Shown piece after piece: positions 20,587-31,340 of a DNA stretch of 64,000 nucleotides. The notes under the pieces were generated by a model. The model was not told where the DNA came from. It saw nothing but the letters and a program-made list of their open reading frames with translations, and searched no databases. Position numbers and translations under genes: made by a program. Source of the stretch: Saccharomycopsis phalli. Taxonomy: Eukaryota; Ascomycota; Saccharomycetes; Ascoideales; Saccharomycopsidaceae. Location of the stretch: the NCBI GenBank assembly GCA_020342235.1, contig CP073212.1, positions 1,302,001 through 1,366,000 on the forward strand. The letters are read 5' to 3'. Each line of letters opens with the position of its first letter. Within the stretch, counting starts at the first letter, position 1.

Positions 20587-21869
20587 CTACAAGCTCTTGT
20601 TCATAAACTTGCGTTTGCTCAACGCCAACCAGAACTTGTCTGGACTGCTTTGATCCGCAGAATAGAGGATTTCCAACAACCGCGCGCTCAATTCCTGCCG
20701 AAACTGGCTCAAATACCCCTTCAACTGGTCGTAATCATTCCGGTCACGTGGTGCCTGGAACACGTTGTTCAACGGGAAGGAAGGGTCTCCTGGCAAACTG
20801 AAATCATCTAGAGCCAAGTTGTTGAGCAATCTCGATGCTGATGATAAGCTGGTTGTCTTGTTCAATTGCGATAACGCTTGCGACGTGTAGAGGATCCCGT
20901 AAATAAGTGCTCTATCGGAGTTGCTTTTGATTTCAAAGTTTTTGAAGAACGAGTTTGGCCGGAAGAGGTCAAGGACTTCGTCAATGATGTCATACTGGGC
21001 GTCGGTAGGGTAGGAAGGGCCCTTGAACTTTGTTCTGATGCTTAGTAATGGGAAGTTGCCTAAGTTAGTATTTAAATTGCGAGTCAAATGGGAGTTTAAT
21101 CAAGGGTGACGGGAGAGATGGTGAGATGGTGATTTTGGGTAGGAATATGGCAATTGACATGGCCGTTTGTGATGATTTCTTATAATCGTAGCTGGGTATA
21201 GTTCATACACATCTAGTATAATTCATAGACGTCAAGTGTAATTCATAGATGTCAAGTGTAATTCATAGATGTCAAGTGTAATTCATAGATGACAAGTATA
21301 ATTCATTATCATGATCGAATATAATTCATATACGTCGAGTATAATTCGTTATCATGATTGAGTATAATTCATTAATCACTCTGTCGTAATCACGTTCACC
21401 AGTTATCGATTGTTTTGTCATCGTATTGGTATTAGATTAGCCATCGAATTGATCATCGGATTTCATCGACTTTCATCGACTTCATTAATCAAGGTCCATT
21501 CTCACTGAATCCAGGTATCCGGACAATAGACTATAATCATGAAATACCATGCACATTGCAATTTCACAACAACCACAGATATTCACAGGTCCACAATACC
21601 TCTACGACAATCAACATCAATCCCATTGAAATCCAAACAATAAAATAACCCGTAATCCGCGGTAAATCACCACGATCCAAGATAAATTTTCCCAATTCAC
21701 AATCACGATTCTCATGTAAACTCGCCCTCATCGATGATTCTCCACCCCAGATTAAAATCAATCGAGTCAATACTTACCCACTGTTCTTGCATCAACTTCC
21801 TCGTCAGCAAACCGCGAATTTGAAACCTAAATTAGTACACCTCTTGGACAAAAAGACACTTACTGGCAT
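20587..21869 (-). CDS. ARC18: Arp2/3 complex subunit ARPC3/Arc18 (three exons)
   Basis: The ORF from 21059 to 20587 encodes [20 protein letters not shown]... of ARPC3 but lacks the conserved N-terminus. Splicing 21869-21864 (ATG CCA), 21826-21778 and 21059-20587 restores [18 protein letters not shown] followed by GNFPLL, matching the family's MPAYHSSF...GNF start, 175 aa in all. Both introns begin GTAAGT and end TACTAA(C/T)TTAG, with the branch site only 4-5 nt from the AG. Intron 1 is 37 nt (21827-21863); intron 2 is 718 nt (21060-21777) and contains a minisatellite. The product is a structural subunit of the Arp2/3 actin-nucleating complex at cortical patches. Splice sites are read from the sequence and not tested. 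Confidence 0.9.
21195..21375. repeat. 20-bp minisatellite inside ARC18 intron 2
   Basis: About eight imperfect copies of gtgtaattcatagatgtcaa; later copies vary (gagtataattcattatcatg). It accounts for about a quarter of the unusually long intron. Confidence 0.8.
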
Positions 21870-22641
21870 GATTAATGTGTTGGTAATAGGGGCGAAATTT
21901 GACCATCTGGGTCACGTGACTTCGAAGTAGGCGAACGGGGCGGGGGTGAATCATTGGAGGGAAATACAACAAGTGCGGTATAGGGAAAATATAAAATATA
22001 ATATTGTAGAGTAATGAGGAATGCGATCCACGAGCAGAGTGCCAATTTCATTGCTGGAATTGATCTGGGGCGGGTAACTGCATGTGGCTGTTTCAATTTC
22101 CAGTTTTTCTGGTTTGCGAACTGGCACTAATTAAATCTGACTTTAACTGGACACGAGGAATTTTCAGGTGTGAGTTGAAAGCTTAACAGAGAAGATTTGT
22201 TTGCGCGCCACACATCGGATTGAAATCAGGTGGATTTGAGTCTTTGTGCTAGTAGTATACGTTAGTCAATCGTTAAGGAGAAGTGGCCACCGTCACCTTG
22301 AGAAGCCGAGAGAAAGTAGACAAGAGCCGAAGAAAGAGCTAGGAGCAGAACACCGGAAGCACGGAAATCAGGAGTATAGTGAAGCGGAGCCTTTTAAATA
22401 CCAGACCATAGAGGGACCAGGAAAAAAGGGCTTGAGTGCGGATCGAACAGGCGGGAACAAGTGGACGATACGTGGAGATTTACGGTGCGGATACACGATA
22501 TTTAGCATAGACACTTGGCGCAGTACGTTTGATTTGTTTGATTTTGCAAACAGGTTTGCTTGGAATATTGCGAGCTTGAAAATAGTTTGACACCCCAAAA
22601 CCCGACCTCATTACAAGACATCACCAAAACACTCATTTGAC
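21870..22641. other. Divergent promoter region of ARC18 and the Rho1 GEF gene
   Basis: About 770 bp between the divergent start codons. A minus-strand frame (21872-22050, MKLALCSWIAFLITLQYYI...) looks like a hydrophobic peptide but ends 3 bp from the ARC18 ATG and is unsupported. The plus-strand leader of the GEF gene may be long (22250-22641 is relatively GC-rich, purine-rich and without an ATG-led ORF). Confidence 0.4.
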
Positions 22642-25600
22642 ATGTCGGCAGACCAGTTTTCGCAACGGCAACAGACGTTCAATGACATATTTGGCGGTAC
22701 CCGGAACAACGAACAGTATGCTCGTGGACTGCCGCGTACGAATTTCACGAGCCAGATGGCATACTCACCGAGCCAACAACAGTTTATGGAGCCAGTGCAG
22801 TACGAAAACGTGCCCGAGCAGTTTCTACCGCACAACCTTGCGAGCGACACCCGGCTGTTACTGAGTAGCTGTACATCCGGTCCCGTGATGGAGCGGAACC
22901 AATACATGAAGCAGCGGCAGGATGAAGATCACGTGCCGCCTTTATACAACGGACGATACACACGTGACGCTCAGCCGCGGCTGATGTCGATGACGTTCCG
23001 ACCAAGCGAGTTTGTTGCGCGGAATCCGCGGCTCAACAGTCTCCAGGCGTTGGAGTCGACCAAGAACGAACGACCTTCGCGCAGCACGTCGACGATGCTG
23101 ATGCGCATGCCTCGTCGCCGGCCGGTGATCAACCCCGCGTTTCTTTCGCAAGTGGCCCACGAGTTTCGCGAGTTGATTGTCGTTGGAGAGCGGACCAAGA
23201 ACGGGTTGAAGAGCTACTCCGCGTTCAACGGGCAAGAGGCAATCTCTGTGTTGTGCAGCATCATCCGTAACAACGACCGGGGGCTTGCGCTTCTTCTCGG
23301 ACGCGCGTTGGACGCACAAAAGTTTTTCCATGACGTCACCTACGAACACCGGCTTCGCGACTCCAAGCAGGAGGTGTACCAGTTCAACGAGGTGCTTACA
23401 GGGCTTGACAGGAGAGATACGTTTGGTAGTCAGGCCACGTTGGTTGGTAGTAACGGGCTCGATTTCGAGGACCTGCCGGTGCCGCCCGCTGCAGTCGGGC
23501 AACCAGTAAGGGTGAACGGCGTGTTTACCCTACTTTCCGAGTGCTACTCGCCCACGTGCTCAACGAACCACCTCTGCTACTCGATCGCGTGTCCGCGGCG
23601 GTTTGAGCAGCAGGCGCGGCTCAATATGCGGCCGCAAGGCGGCTTGAAGCGCAACGAGTCGCGCGGGTCGGTCCACCAGGACGAGCAGCAGCGGCTTTTG
23701 TGGTCGTTCAGCGTGCCGAAGGAGGTGCTAGACTCGGTCGACGACAAGGAGAAAAAGCGGCAGGAGATCATCTTCGAGACAATCTATACCGAGCGCGACT
23801 TTGTCAAGGACTTGGAGTACATCAAGGACTTTTGGATCATTCCCTTGCGCAACCGCAACATCATTCCCGAACGCGAGCGCGAGTTGTTTATACGGCGTGT
23901 TTTTGGTGGCATCAACGAGATCCTCATGATCAACCTGAAGTTGGCCGACGAGTTGACCAACCGTCAGAAGCAGCAGAGCGTTGTGTATCAGATTGGCGAC
24001 ATTTTCATCAACTTCATCCCACGGTTCCACCCATTTGTGAAGTACGCTGCCAACCGCACATTTGCAAAGTACGAGTTTGATCGCCAGATGCAGACAAACC
24101 CGGCGTTTGTGAAGTTCGTTCAGGAAACCGAACGGCTCAAGGAGTCCCGCAAACTCGACTTGTCGTCGTTTCTCTCAAAGCCAACCTCTAGACCTGCACG
24201 TTATCCGCTCTTGCTTGCCTCGGTGTTGAAGAAGACGCGCGACGACAATCCGGACAAGAAGAACATCCAAAAGGCAGTGGAGATGCTTGCAAAGTTGTTG
24301 GCCAAGATCAACAAGGAAACCGGGTATGCGAGCGACCGGTTCCGGCTCGCCGAACTAAAGCAGAAGTTGGTGTTCAAGCCAGGTGAGTTTGTCGACTTGA
24401 AGTTGACCGACGACCACCGACAGATTTTGTGTGAGAGCAAGCTCACACGGCGGAATAACGACGAGATCAACGCACACTTGCTAGACAACACCTTGTTGTT
24501 TGTCAAGATCAAGCAGGTCAACAAGAGAAAGCAGCACAAGGTGTTCCAGCGACCAATCCCAATCCAGCTTTTGTACGTGTCGCTCACCGACGAGCCCATG
24601 AGCCTTCGTGAGATCGTGCTCAAGGACATGGATCAGGAATCGTCCTCGCTCAGCAGAGTATCTTCAGGCCCACTCGCATTGGAACATGCATCCCTGTCAA
24701 GCGCTTTGACCAGCAGCAATTCGCAGCTGACTAGCGCGATTTCAACACTCAGTGAACGTACAGGGACAGTGGCTACTCGGACCAACACCTTGAAGTTGGA
24801 CTTGACAAACAGCTCTGGATTGAAGCATCCATTGTCGTTTGTGTACATTGGCCGCCGTGGGTATGTGATGACGCTCTATGCGTCACAGCTCCAGGAACAG
24901 AAGAAGTTGTATGAGCTGATTGAGCGGCAGCAGTTGAAGTTGAAGCAGATGCACGATATTTTCACCTTGACTCCGCTCACCGACCGGTTTTTCAGCAGCC
25001 AGTCAAACAAAATCAACTGCGCGATTCCGTTTTACGGAGGCCGGCGGCTTGTTTGTGGTACCGACTCGGGAATTTACGTGTCAACGATCCGGATATGTGT
25101 CACTGACGGAGTCCAGCTGCGAGTGGTGTCGAATCCAATCAACGTCATTGACAAGCCAAACGTCACCCAGATTGAGATCCTTGAGGACTACCAGACCTTG
25201 TTGGTCATTTGTGATAAAAAGCTCATATGCTGGCCGTTGGACGTGTTGGAGTCGTTCAACGTGCGTGAAAACTCGCGCAAGGGCAAGGAGTTGTTGTCGC
25301 ATGTATCTTTCTTCAAGGTGGGCGTGTGCGATGGTAAGCGGCTTGTTTGTGCGGCCAAAAACGGACTGTCGCACTCAATCAAGATCTTCGAGCCTATTGA
25401 CCCTTCAAAGAAGATCGCCAAGAAGAAGTTCAAGTCCGAGAGTAAGGAGATGCTCTTCAACAGTGAGATTGTGAGCATCTCGTTCCTCAAGAGCAAACTC
25501 TGCATTGTTGGATGCACCCGTGGATTCCAGGTCGTCTCCATTGAGCGCGGATCCATGGAGGCATTGCTAGATGCTGCTGATACGTCGCTCGATTTTGCTA

Positions 25601-25977
25601 CCCGGCGTGAGGGCTTGAAGCCAATTGCCATTTACAAGTTGAACTCAGACTACTTGCTCAGTTACTCGGAGTTTTCGTTCTTTGTTGATGTCAATGGGTG
25701 GCGCTCCAGACCTACCTGGATCATTCACTGGGAGGGTTTGCCCCAATCCTTTGCTTTGTGGTACCCATACCTCTTGTCCTTTGACAATAACTTCATTGAG
25801 ATCCGCGACTGTGACACCAGCGAGTTGTTGCGCGTAATTACAGGTGAGGGTATCCGGCTTTTGCATGCGTCATCTCAAGAGATCTTGTACGCGTACGTCG
25901 ACCAGAATGGGTACGATGTGGTGGCATCGCTTGATTTCTGGGACAAGGCAAATAAGCGACAGGCACAGGGCGCATGA
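22642..25977 (+). CDS. ROM2: Rho1 guanine nucleotide exchange factor (Rom2 type)
   Basis: 1111 aa. Domain order matches fungal Rho1 GEFs: disordered N-terminus (1-165); DEP domain (about 173-246, FRELIVVGERTKNGLKSYSA... to VYQFNE); DH/RhoGEF domain (about 370-560, RQEIIFETIYTERDFVKDLE opening CR1 and RPARYPLLLASVLKKT in CR3); a split PH domain (about 585-760); and a citron/NIK (CNH) domain (about 790-1085, IPFYGGRRLVCGTDSGIYVS). It should activate Rho1 at the plasma membrane for glucan synthase, Pkc1 cell-wall integrity signalling and actin. It is shorter than S. cerevisiae Rom2 (about 1350 aa), mainly in the N-terminus. Base composition (GC-rich third positions) differs from the AT-rich spacers but not from other genes here. 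Rom1 is the alternative name. Confidence 0.92.
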   Translation: MSADQFSQRQQTFNDIFGGTRNNEQYARGLPRTNFTSQMAYSPSQQQFMEPVQYENVPEQFLPHNLASDTRLLLSSCTSGPVMERNQYMKQRQDEDHVPPLYNGRYTRDAQPRLMSMTFRPSEFVARNPRLNSLQALESTKNERPSRSTSTMLMRMPRRRPVINPAFLSQVAHEFRELIVVGERTKNGLKSYSAFNGQEAISVLCSIIRNNDRGLALLLGRALDAQKFFHDVTYEHRLRDSKQEVYQFNEVLTGLDRRDTFGSQATLVGSNGLDFEDLPVPPAAVGQPVRVNGVFTLLSECYSPTCSTNHLCYSIACPRRFEQQARLNMRPQGGLKRNESRGSVHQDEQQRLLWSFSVPKEVLDSVDDKEKKRQEIIFETIYTERDFVKDLEYIKDFWIIPLRNRNIIPERERELFIRRVFGGINEILMINLKLADELTNRQKQQSVVYQIGDIFINFIPRFHPFVKYAANRTFAKYEFDRQMQTNPAFVKFVQETERLKESRKLDLSSFLSKPTSRPARYPLLLASVLKKTRDDNPDKKNIQKAVEMLAKLLAKINKETGYASDRFRLAELKQKLVFKPGEFVDLKLTDDHRQILCESKLTRRNNDEINAHLLDNTLLFVKIKQVNKRKQHKVFQRPIPIQLLYVSLTDEPMSLREIVLKDMDQESSSLSRVSSGPLALEHASLSSALTSSNSQLTSAISTLSERTGTVATRTNTLKLDLTNSSGLKHPLSFVYIGRRGYVMTLYASQLQEQKKLYELIERQQLKLKQMHDIFTLTPLTDRFFSSQSNKINCAIPFYGGRRLVCGTDSGIYVSTIRICVTDGVQLRVVSNPINVIDKPNVTQIEILEDYQTLLVICDKKLICWPLDVLESFNVRENSRKGKELLSHVSFFKVGVCDGKRLVCAAKNGLSHSIKIFEPIDPSKKIAKKKFKSESKEMLFNSEIVSISFLKSKLCIVGCTRGFQVVSIERGSMEALLDAADTSLDFATRREGLKPIAIYKLNSDYLLSYSEFSFFVDVNGWRSRPTWIIHWEGLPQSFALWYPYLLSFDNNFIEIRDCDTSELLRVITGEGIRLLHASSQEILYAYVDQNGYDVVASLDFWDKANKRQAQGA

Positions 25978-27263
25978 GATACAGGAGGTGGGATAGATAA
26001 TGAGCGTGAAAATGTCTGTAGCCACGTTAATAAGTTATAAATGTTTATTTTTAGGCTGTACGATGCTGGTTTGGGTGATGATCTGTTTGCTAGGCAAGCT
26101 GCGATGTTTTAAATGCCCCATGTACACTTTTCTCAAATGAGTGCAGCAGATATGAACGAAAAGTGGGACTTATCCAAGGATAAGTGTCTACTAATTGGTC
26201 AAAGATCTGGTGGTTGCTTCTGACTCCAATTATGGACTGATCGGTCCGTTTATCATGTGCAATTTGACAGCTAGGATACCCAATGTGCGCCATAATCAGA
26301 ATACGGTATTCAAGTCGACTGGCCCTTGAAGACATTCCTTTGTTGTTGATTTGGTAATTGCGACGGGATTTTGTTTGAACCCTAACTGATTTTAGTATGA
26401 AGGATTTTTCCAGGAATTAAGAGTCTACCAAGGCTGGAAATTTTATATGCAGGAAATGGACTCAAAGCATAACATTTTCTAAAATAATCCAGCTGTACAA
26501 AGTTTCAATCAGACAGTTTTGTATGATGATAATTAATTGGTTACAACTAAATGACAAAGACCGAATCATAAAGTTATAGTACAAACTGGTTTCCGGTTGA
26601 TGGATCAGAGTCTCAAATTTGCACGATCCACATCAAGCTCAAAGATACTAAGGATTGGTGTGACTATTAAATAGAGACATACCATATGCTATCCTAGCTC
26701 TGTTGTGGGGTTTTTCCAGGTGATCCAACAAGTGTGATGAGTCCAGAGATGTCAGTAATAGCGATTCTGACACGCTGTGCTGCAATTATAATGTAATATA
26801 TGTACTAAAAAATTATACTATACTGACCCTAATTGTGTCTATAATATATGTGGGTGATCTACGTTTCCTGTGTGTTTAAATTAACGCTTGTTGCCTCTTG
26901 CCCAGATCATTCTGTGATATAATGATCTACTTGCCGTAACGCACCGTGTATGTTCGTCATGTAGCAAATCAATTACCCACTCAAAATACAGTGACCAAAT
27001 ATCAGGGCTCACAGGTTTACTAACGGAATAAAAGCTCATGAAACAAGGCACGTCCTTCTAGGCGAAAGTGGGGCCAAATTAAAGGCATAACCGTGCCCGG
27101 GTAAGAAATTAAATAGTACTTGTGAGTTGCTAAAAGTACAAAAAAAAAGAAAAGTTTCATCAGATAACTAAATTACGACTTCTATATCGCAATAAATTGA
27201 ATCAAAAGATTTCCTTTTAATAATGAGAATATCCGACCTATTTAATTTCTACTGTGCATCTAC
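25978..27263. other. Intergenic between Rho1 GEF gene and tRNA-Gln
   Basis: AT-rich, about 1.3 kb. An 81-codon minus-strand frame (26090-26335) shows no recognisable feature. No repeats of note. Confidence 0.4.
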
Positions 27264-27336
27264 GGTTGTATAGTGTAGAGGTTTAACACGGCGGATTCTG
27301 ATTCCGTAGACCCCGGTTCGAACCCGGGTACGACCT
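27264..27336 (+). tRNA. tRNA-Gln (anticodon CTG)
   Basis: A complete cloverleaf can be drawn. Acceptor stem GGTTGTA pairs with TACGACC (one G-U); the D-arm contains TATAGTGTAGAGGTTTAACA (box A); the anticodon arm is GCGGA-TTCTGAT-TCCGT with U33 then CTG; the T-arm is CCCGGTTCGAACCCGGG (box B); the discriminator base is T, as in yeast tRNA-Gln. The gene is intronless and followed by a T-rich stretch (ttTATTTTT) that can stop Pol III. It decodes CAG. It should not be confused with the Ser-tRNA(CAG) that reads CTG codons in CUG-Ser yeasts. Confidence 0.96.
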
Positions 27337-29097
27337 TTATTTTTGAAATTATAAGGCTTGATTTTTGTATAGAATTTCTATTTAGTCATAATTTTTTATT
27401 TCTTTCAATGTATTCCGGGTTATGAGACTCGGAATTACTTGCGAAAGATTAGACAGCTAATTACAAACCAGAAAAAATAGCCCATCAGAATTACATAAAG
27501 GTGAGTACTCATAATAACCTAGTTCCCGATGAAGTAAAAGTCAGGATGAACGACTATATAAGACTAGGAAACCACCCGAGAAACATAAATTTAAGGACAT
27601 CTGGGCTATTTTATCAATCATTCTAATCCAAGGAAACAAGAATATACATATATTATTTATAGTCCTGATTAACAATTATGTCTACATCGAACATTTTGCA
27701 AGCTAGCATCATTGGAATTTGCGGTCATTCTACAAGAGTTGTGACGATTTACCATTTGAAATGCAGGTTCTCCTGAGAAATTGGAATATTGAGCCGAGAA
27801 TTGTCGTTGACCAACAAGAGTCTCTGATTGAAGAAGATATGGAAATAAAGCCGTCATTAATGATATCTTGTTTCATATTCTGCCGTGAGCTTTGATTCTG
27901 TAATTTTGAAACCACGCGGCAACCGCTGATCAGCCGGATTTAGATCGGTTCTCACTGCCTTGTCACAATAATATTGGGTAATTTGTATGAATCTTTCGAT
28001 ATCTGAATCAATCACCCGCTGATAAAAACATAATCCTATGTATACTTTTTGATCCTACAACTACTGTTGCAAAACAAACAGCGTATAAAATTTTCATCAG
28101 GCATCTGCATCACAAAAGACCCTAGAGAAGTTCTTGGAATGATAGCACGGCTAAACATGATGCACCTTGATTAATTGAGCAGCCTAACCACCAAATAAAA
28201 TATTAATAATAGGATCCAAGAGACCCTGTTGGCTTGATAGACAATGTCAAATGGATCGCCAAAAATTATACAATGATTCAATAACAGGTAAAAATAAGAC
28301 TTCTGAAGCAGCCGTGACTCAACTCGGTCTCAATTGAGGCTGGCTCCGCTTTAAAAAACATCTTGCAAATCAATCACAATTAATATCCCAATGCCGGACA
28401 GCTAAAAACTTTCTCCTCACACAGAAAACAGTAACCATACTAGTAATATTGATTTAGATCATTCGCTGTGGCACATTAAAGAAATATACTTTGTAAATAA
28501 TAAACTAGGCACTGCTAAACTGACATTGGCAAATTCATGGCGAAAAATACTACAATCAAAAATGGATAATCAAAAAAGAGATGCACTGGATGTATTCTCA
28601 ACCTTGATAAACTATTCCTAAGCCCAGTTGGTAACCACACTTTTTCTAGCTGAGGTAAAAATGCTCATTAAGCCACGTGACGGAGTTGGCTATCTAATGT
28701 GGCTTGGCAGTTGAGTGTACATGAGGATCCTTGAAGCCGCATCATCAACAATATCATATAATAAATACCGGAGGCGCAGCATTACAGAAGGTTTATGATA
28801 TCAGAAAAGGTGATCAGCCTCAAAGAAGCTTTGCAATATCTGAAAGATGGTATAATGGTATTTCTGGTATTTTATATAGTCTAGTAGTATACTACAATGA
28901 AGCATTTTTGCAATTTAAGGCTGCAATATGTGGACTCAATAATCTGCATTGCCATTGATTCTAAATATAGCCAATTTTCAAACCACTAGTCCGTACACTC
29001 TTACCGGTCCAACTGGCCCGGCTTTATTACTCCGTTTCTACTCCAGCTGGTTAGATTCTCTACAAAAAGCCAAAATCATATAATAACTACCACTTTC
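27337..29097. other. Long AT-rich intergenic region
   Basis: About 1.75 kb with no supported gene. A 75-codon frame at 28731 and two overlapping minus-strand frames near 27.7-27.9 kb have no recognisable content. No clear tandem repeats. Confidence 0.4.
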
Positions 29098-29667
29098 TTA
29101 TTCCCTACTACGGCCAAAGAAGTTCCGTCTCTTTTTCTTCTTCACCATTGGAGCAGGCGGAGGTCTCTGATACACTCCCTGCTCTATATTCTGCAGACCC
29201 CGAGACTGGTTAGCGTAATAATCGTAAGGATTTGTGCTGTACTTTTGCTGATTCAAGAGAAACGTCGGTCGGACACCCCATCCGTATACCGGGGTGTCAA
29301 GGTTTTGTCTGTAGAAGTTATCACCTGTAATGGAATACTCAAACGAACGGATGGTATCCATTGGACGCTCATCTCGAGGGCGTGTTGGGTTCAGAATGTC
29401 GGCACGCACAAACGGGTTTCCGAATGCGTCTCTGAAGTCCTTGTTGTTGTCAACTGCGGATGCCAACGAGAAACCGACCTTGTGTGTTTGATTAGCCTCC
29501 TCAAAAGGCTGCTGTTCATTCACAGCGTTGAGAATCGGATCATGTACTGTGATGGTCCGGACTTTTAGCTTTTGTTGATCCAGTTTCAGAATCTTGAGCG
29601 ACTTGAGTGTCTGCTTTCTGGTGAGCCCAGAGCTCTCCTTGGTGCTGGATTTGCGGAAAGGAGACAT
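29098..29667 (-). CDS. DUF2406 family protein (YMR295C/YGR273C-like)
   Basis: 189 aa. The central block (about 85-115) reads FGNPFVRADILNPTRPRDER then PMDTIRSFEYSITGD, the hallmark of fungal DUF2406 (GNPI...DPSNPTRSRxERPLDTIRSFE). The C-terminus ends in a basic KKKKRRNFFGRSRE tail; the N-terminus is Ser/Lys-rich. There are no membrane segments. S. cerevisiae relatives YMR295C and YGR273C are poorly characterised, cortex- or ribosome-associated proteins, so no function is assigned. The start is the first ATG in frame. Confidence 0.8.
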   Translation of the reverse strand: MSPFRKSSTKESSGLTRKQTLKSLKILKLDQQKLKVRTITVHDPILNAVNEQQPFEEANQTHKVGFSLASAVDNNKDFRDAFGNPFVRADILNPTRPRDERPMDTIRSFEYSITGDNFYRQNLDTPVYGWGVRPTFLLNQQKYSTNPYDYYANQSRGLQNIEQGVYQRPPPAPMVKKKKRRNFFGRSRE

Positions 29668-31030
29668 TATGAAAAGAATAAGAAACAGGAAAAGTCAAAA
29701 CACCCCTCGGCGATAGGTTGTCGATGGGTTAAGGGGCGCTACATCGTGCATGTGCCATGCCAAACTTTAACGCCATATGCATGGCGATACATGAAACAAA
29801 TGAAAATGAATGAGATGAAATGAGATTGAATGAGCAATGAGGTGGGTCAATGTCTTTTCTTTGAAAACACGTGTTTTTGCTTGTATATTATTTTCCGTCC
29901 TTTGTGCGCCGCATTCTGAAAATGGGTGCTGGGATTAGACTATGAAGGTTAAGGTTACGACCAGGGTATTTATACGGTACCAGTTGGTTGTGTGGATAGT
30001 TTGATAAGTAATGAGATGAAATGAGATGAAATGAGGTGAAATAAATTGAGAATATGCGATATAAAAACAAAGATATGATTGTAAATTGGGCTATTATATA
30101 AATCAAGAGAATTAATAAAATACTAAAAGAGAAAATACATAGTTTCAAGCAATTACATGACACTAAAATTTGTCAAAGTCGTTTTAAAATCTAGTTCGGT
30201 GATTGGATAGGTACATAAGCGAAGAGAAGTTTGAATCAACACGCTCTCAGACCCATGTGCCTACATAAGCAAATCTAAGACAGGCGGGCAACAAGAGTAG
30301 ACTTTTAATGTGAATCAATGTATCTCTAAGAGGATAGGGCCGCTGGTTTCTGTGCAGATAAAATAATATCCTGGTTGCACTTTAAATAAAATCAGACAAG
30401 CATGCAATGACTCTTGAGCAATCAATAGTCTCCACTGCACCATTATGAATATTTAACAGAAAGATAACATGCTCACAACTAATATATTTGTTAATCCACA
30501 GCTGTAATTATACCATTGAAGAATTGCAATTGACGGTCCTCGATAAAATTGCACTTTGCAAAAGACACTGGGTCGGAATTCAACTACCCGAAAGGGTGAA
30601 ACACTATGGATTAAAATGTGTGATTGAGGAATTGATTCAATTCCCCGTAAATGAAGCTTTATAAATCGAGATTCCGCTAGAGAACATTTCTCAGGTATGT
30701 ATCACTAAAACGATCGACGTCTTGATCGGCCCGGATATTTGAAATAACTCCGTGCAGTCATTCTGTGCCACACATTAAAAATGAAATTTTGACTCTTGCA
30801 GAATTAGATTTACGGGAAGGTCTATCCTTCTTGGTTCCATTCCTCAAAGACTTTAGTAAAATTGCATTGCTGATATTTGATACGCTGGGTCGGGTTGATG
30901 TTCGTCCCTCCTCACTGGCTCGCTTATAAGGAATTCTCCCAAAATAGCAAGACTATAGAATCATCTATAATCCATACATCTTGAGTAGAAGCATAGTGTC
31001 TTGACCATGTAATTGTGTATCCAACCTACC
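29668..31030. other. Intergenic region, AT-rich
   Basis: Contains short gaaatgagat-type repeats (29990-30045). Two similar phrases, aaaattgcacttt...gacactgggtcgg (about 30545-30575) and aaaattgcattgc...tacgctgggtcggg (about 30857-30897), may be remnants of a dispersed repeat. No gene seen. Confidence 0.4.
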
Positions 31031-31059
31031 CCGAAAAGGCTGTACGGGGTTCTAGAATA

Positions 31060-31215
31060 ACCTAATAATAATAATGATGTCATTGGGGGTTTCAGCACAG
31101 ATGATTGTTTAGTTATAAACGGCTTCATCAATCAAAACACAGCCTCAGGATGTTGAGTGAATATGGTTGACAAATTGCCGTGTGTCTGGAGAATATACTA
31201 GGCAAATATAAAATA
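31060..31215 (+). mobile_element. Probable second LINE 3'-end fragment
   Basis: The stretch from about 31120 (cttcatcaatcaaaacacagcctcaggatgtt begins here, split: gcctcaggatgtt...gagtgaatat) to 31210 (ggagaatatactaggcaaata) follows the 3' UTR of the LINE at 3560-3657 (gcctcaggatgtt...gagtgaaaatac, then ggagacaatatatagctaaata) with small gaps. It has no (ATT)n tail. Upstream, a taataataataatgatg tract at about 31062 resembles the microsatellite at the left of the first copy. Similarity was judged by eye only. Confidence 0.45.
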
Positions 31216-31340
31216 AATGTAACTGAGACTAACCAAGTGGACTTTGCATGTATCTGACCAATTCATTAGCATTGGTGTTCTACAGTCATAAATGAAACGT
31301 TTAATCAAAGATAATTTGTATGGACTTGTGGATATCAAAA

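Noticed and set aside
22246-22590. 114-codon frame upstream of the Rho1 GEF gene
   Set aside because: Starts without ATG, no known domain; more likely leader or promoter sequence.
22942-25631. Many long antisense frames inside the Rho1 GEF gene
   Set aside because: GC-rich third positions suppress antisense stops; none shows family motifs.
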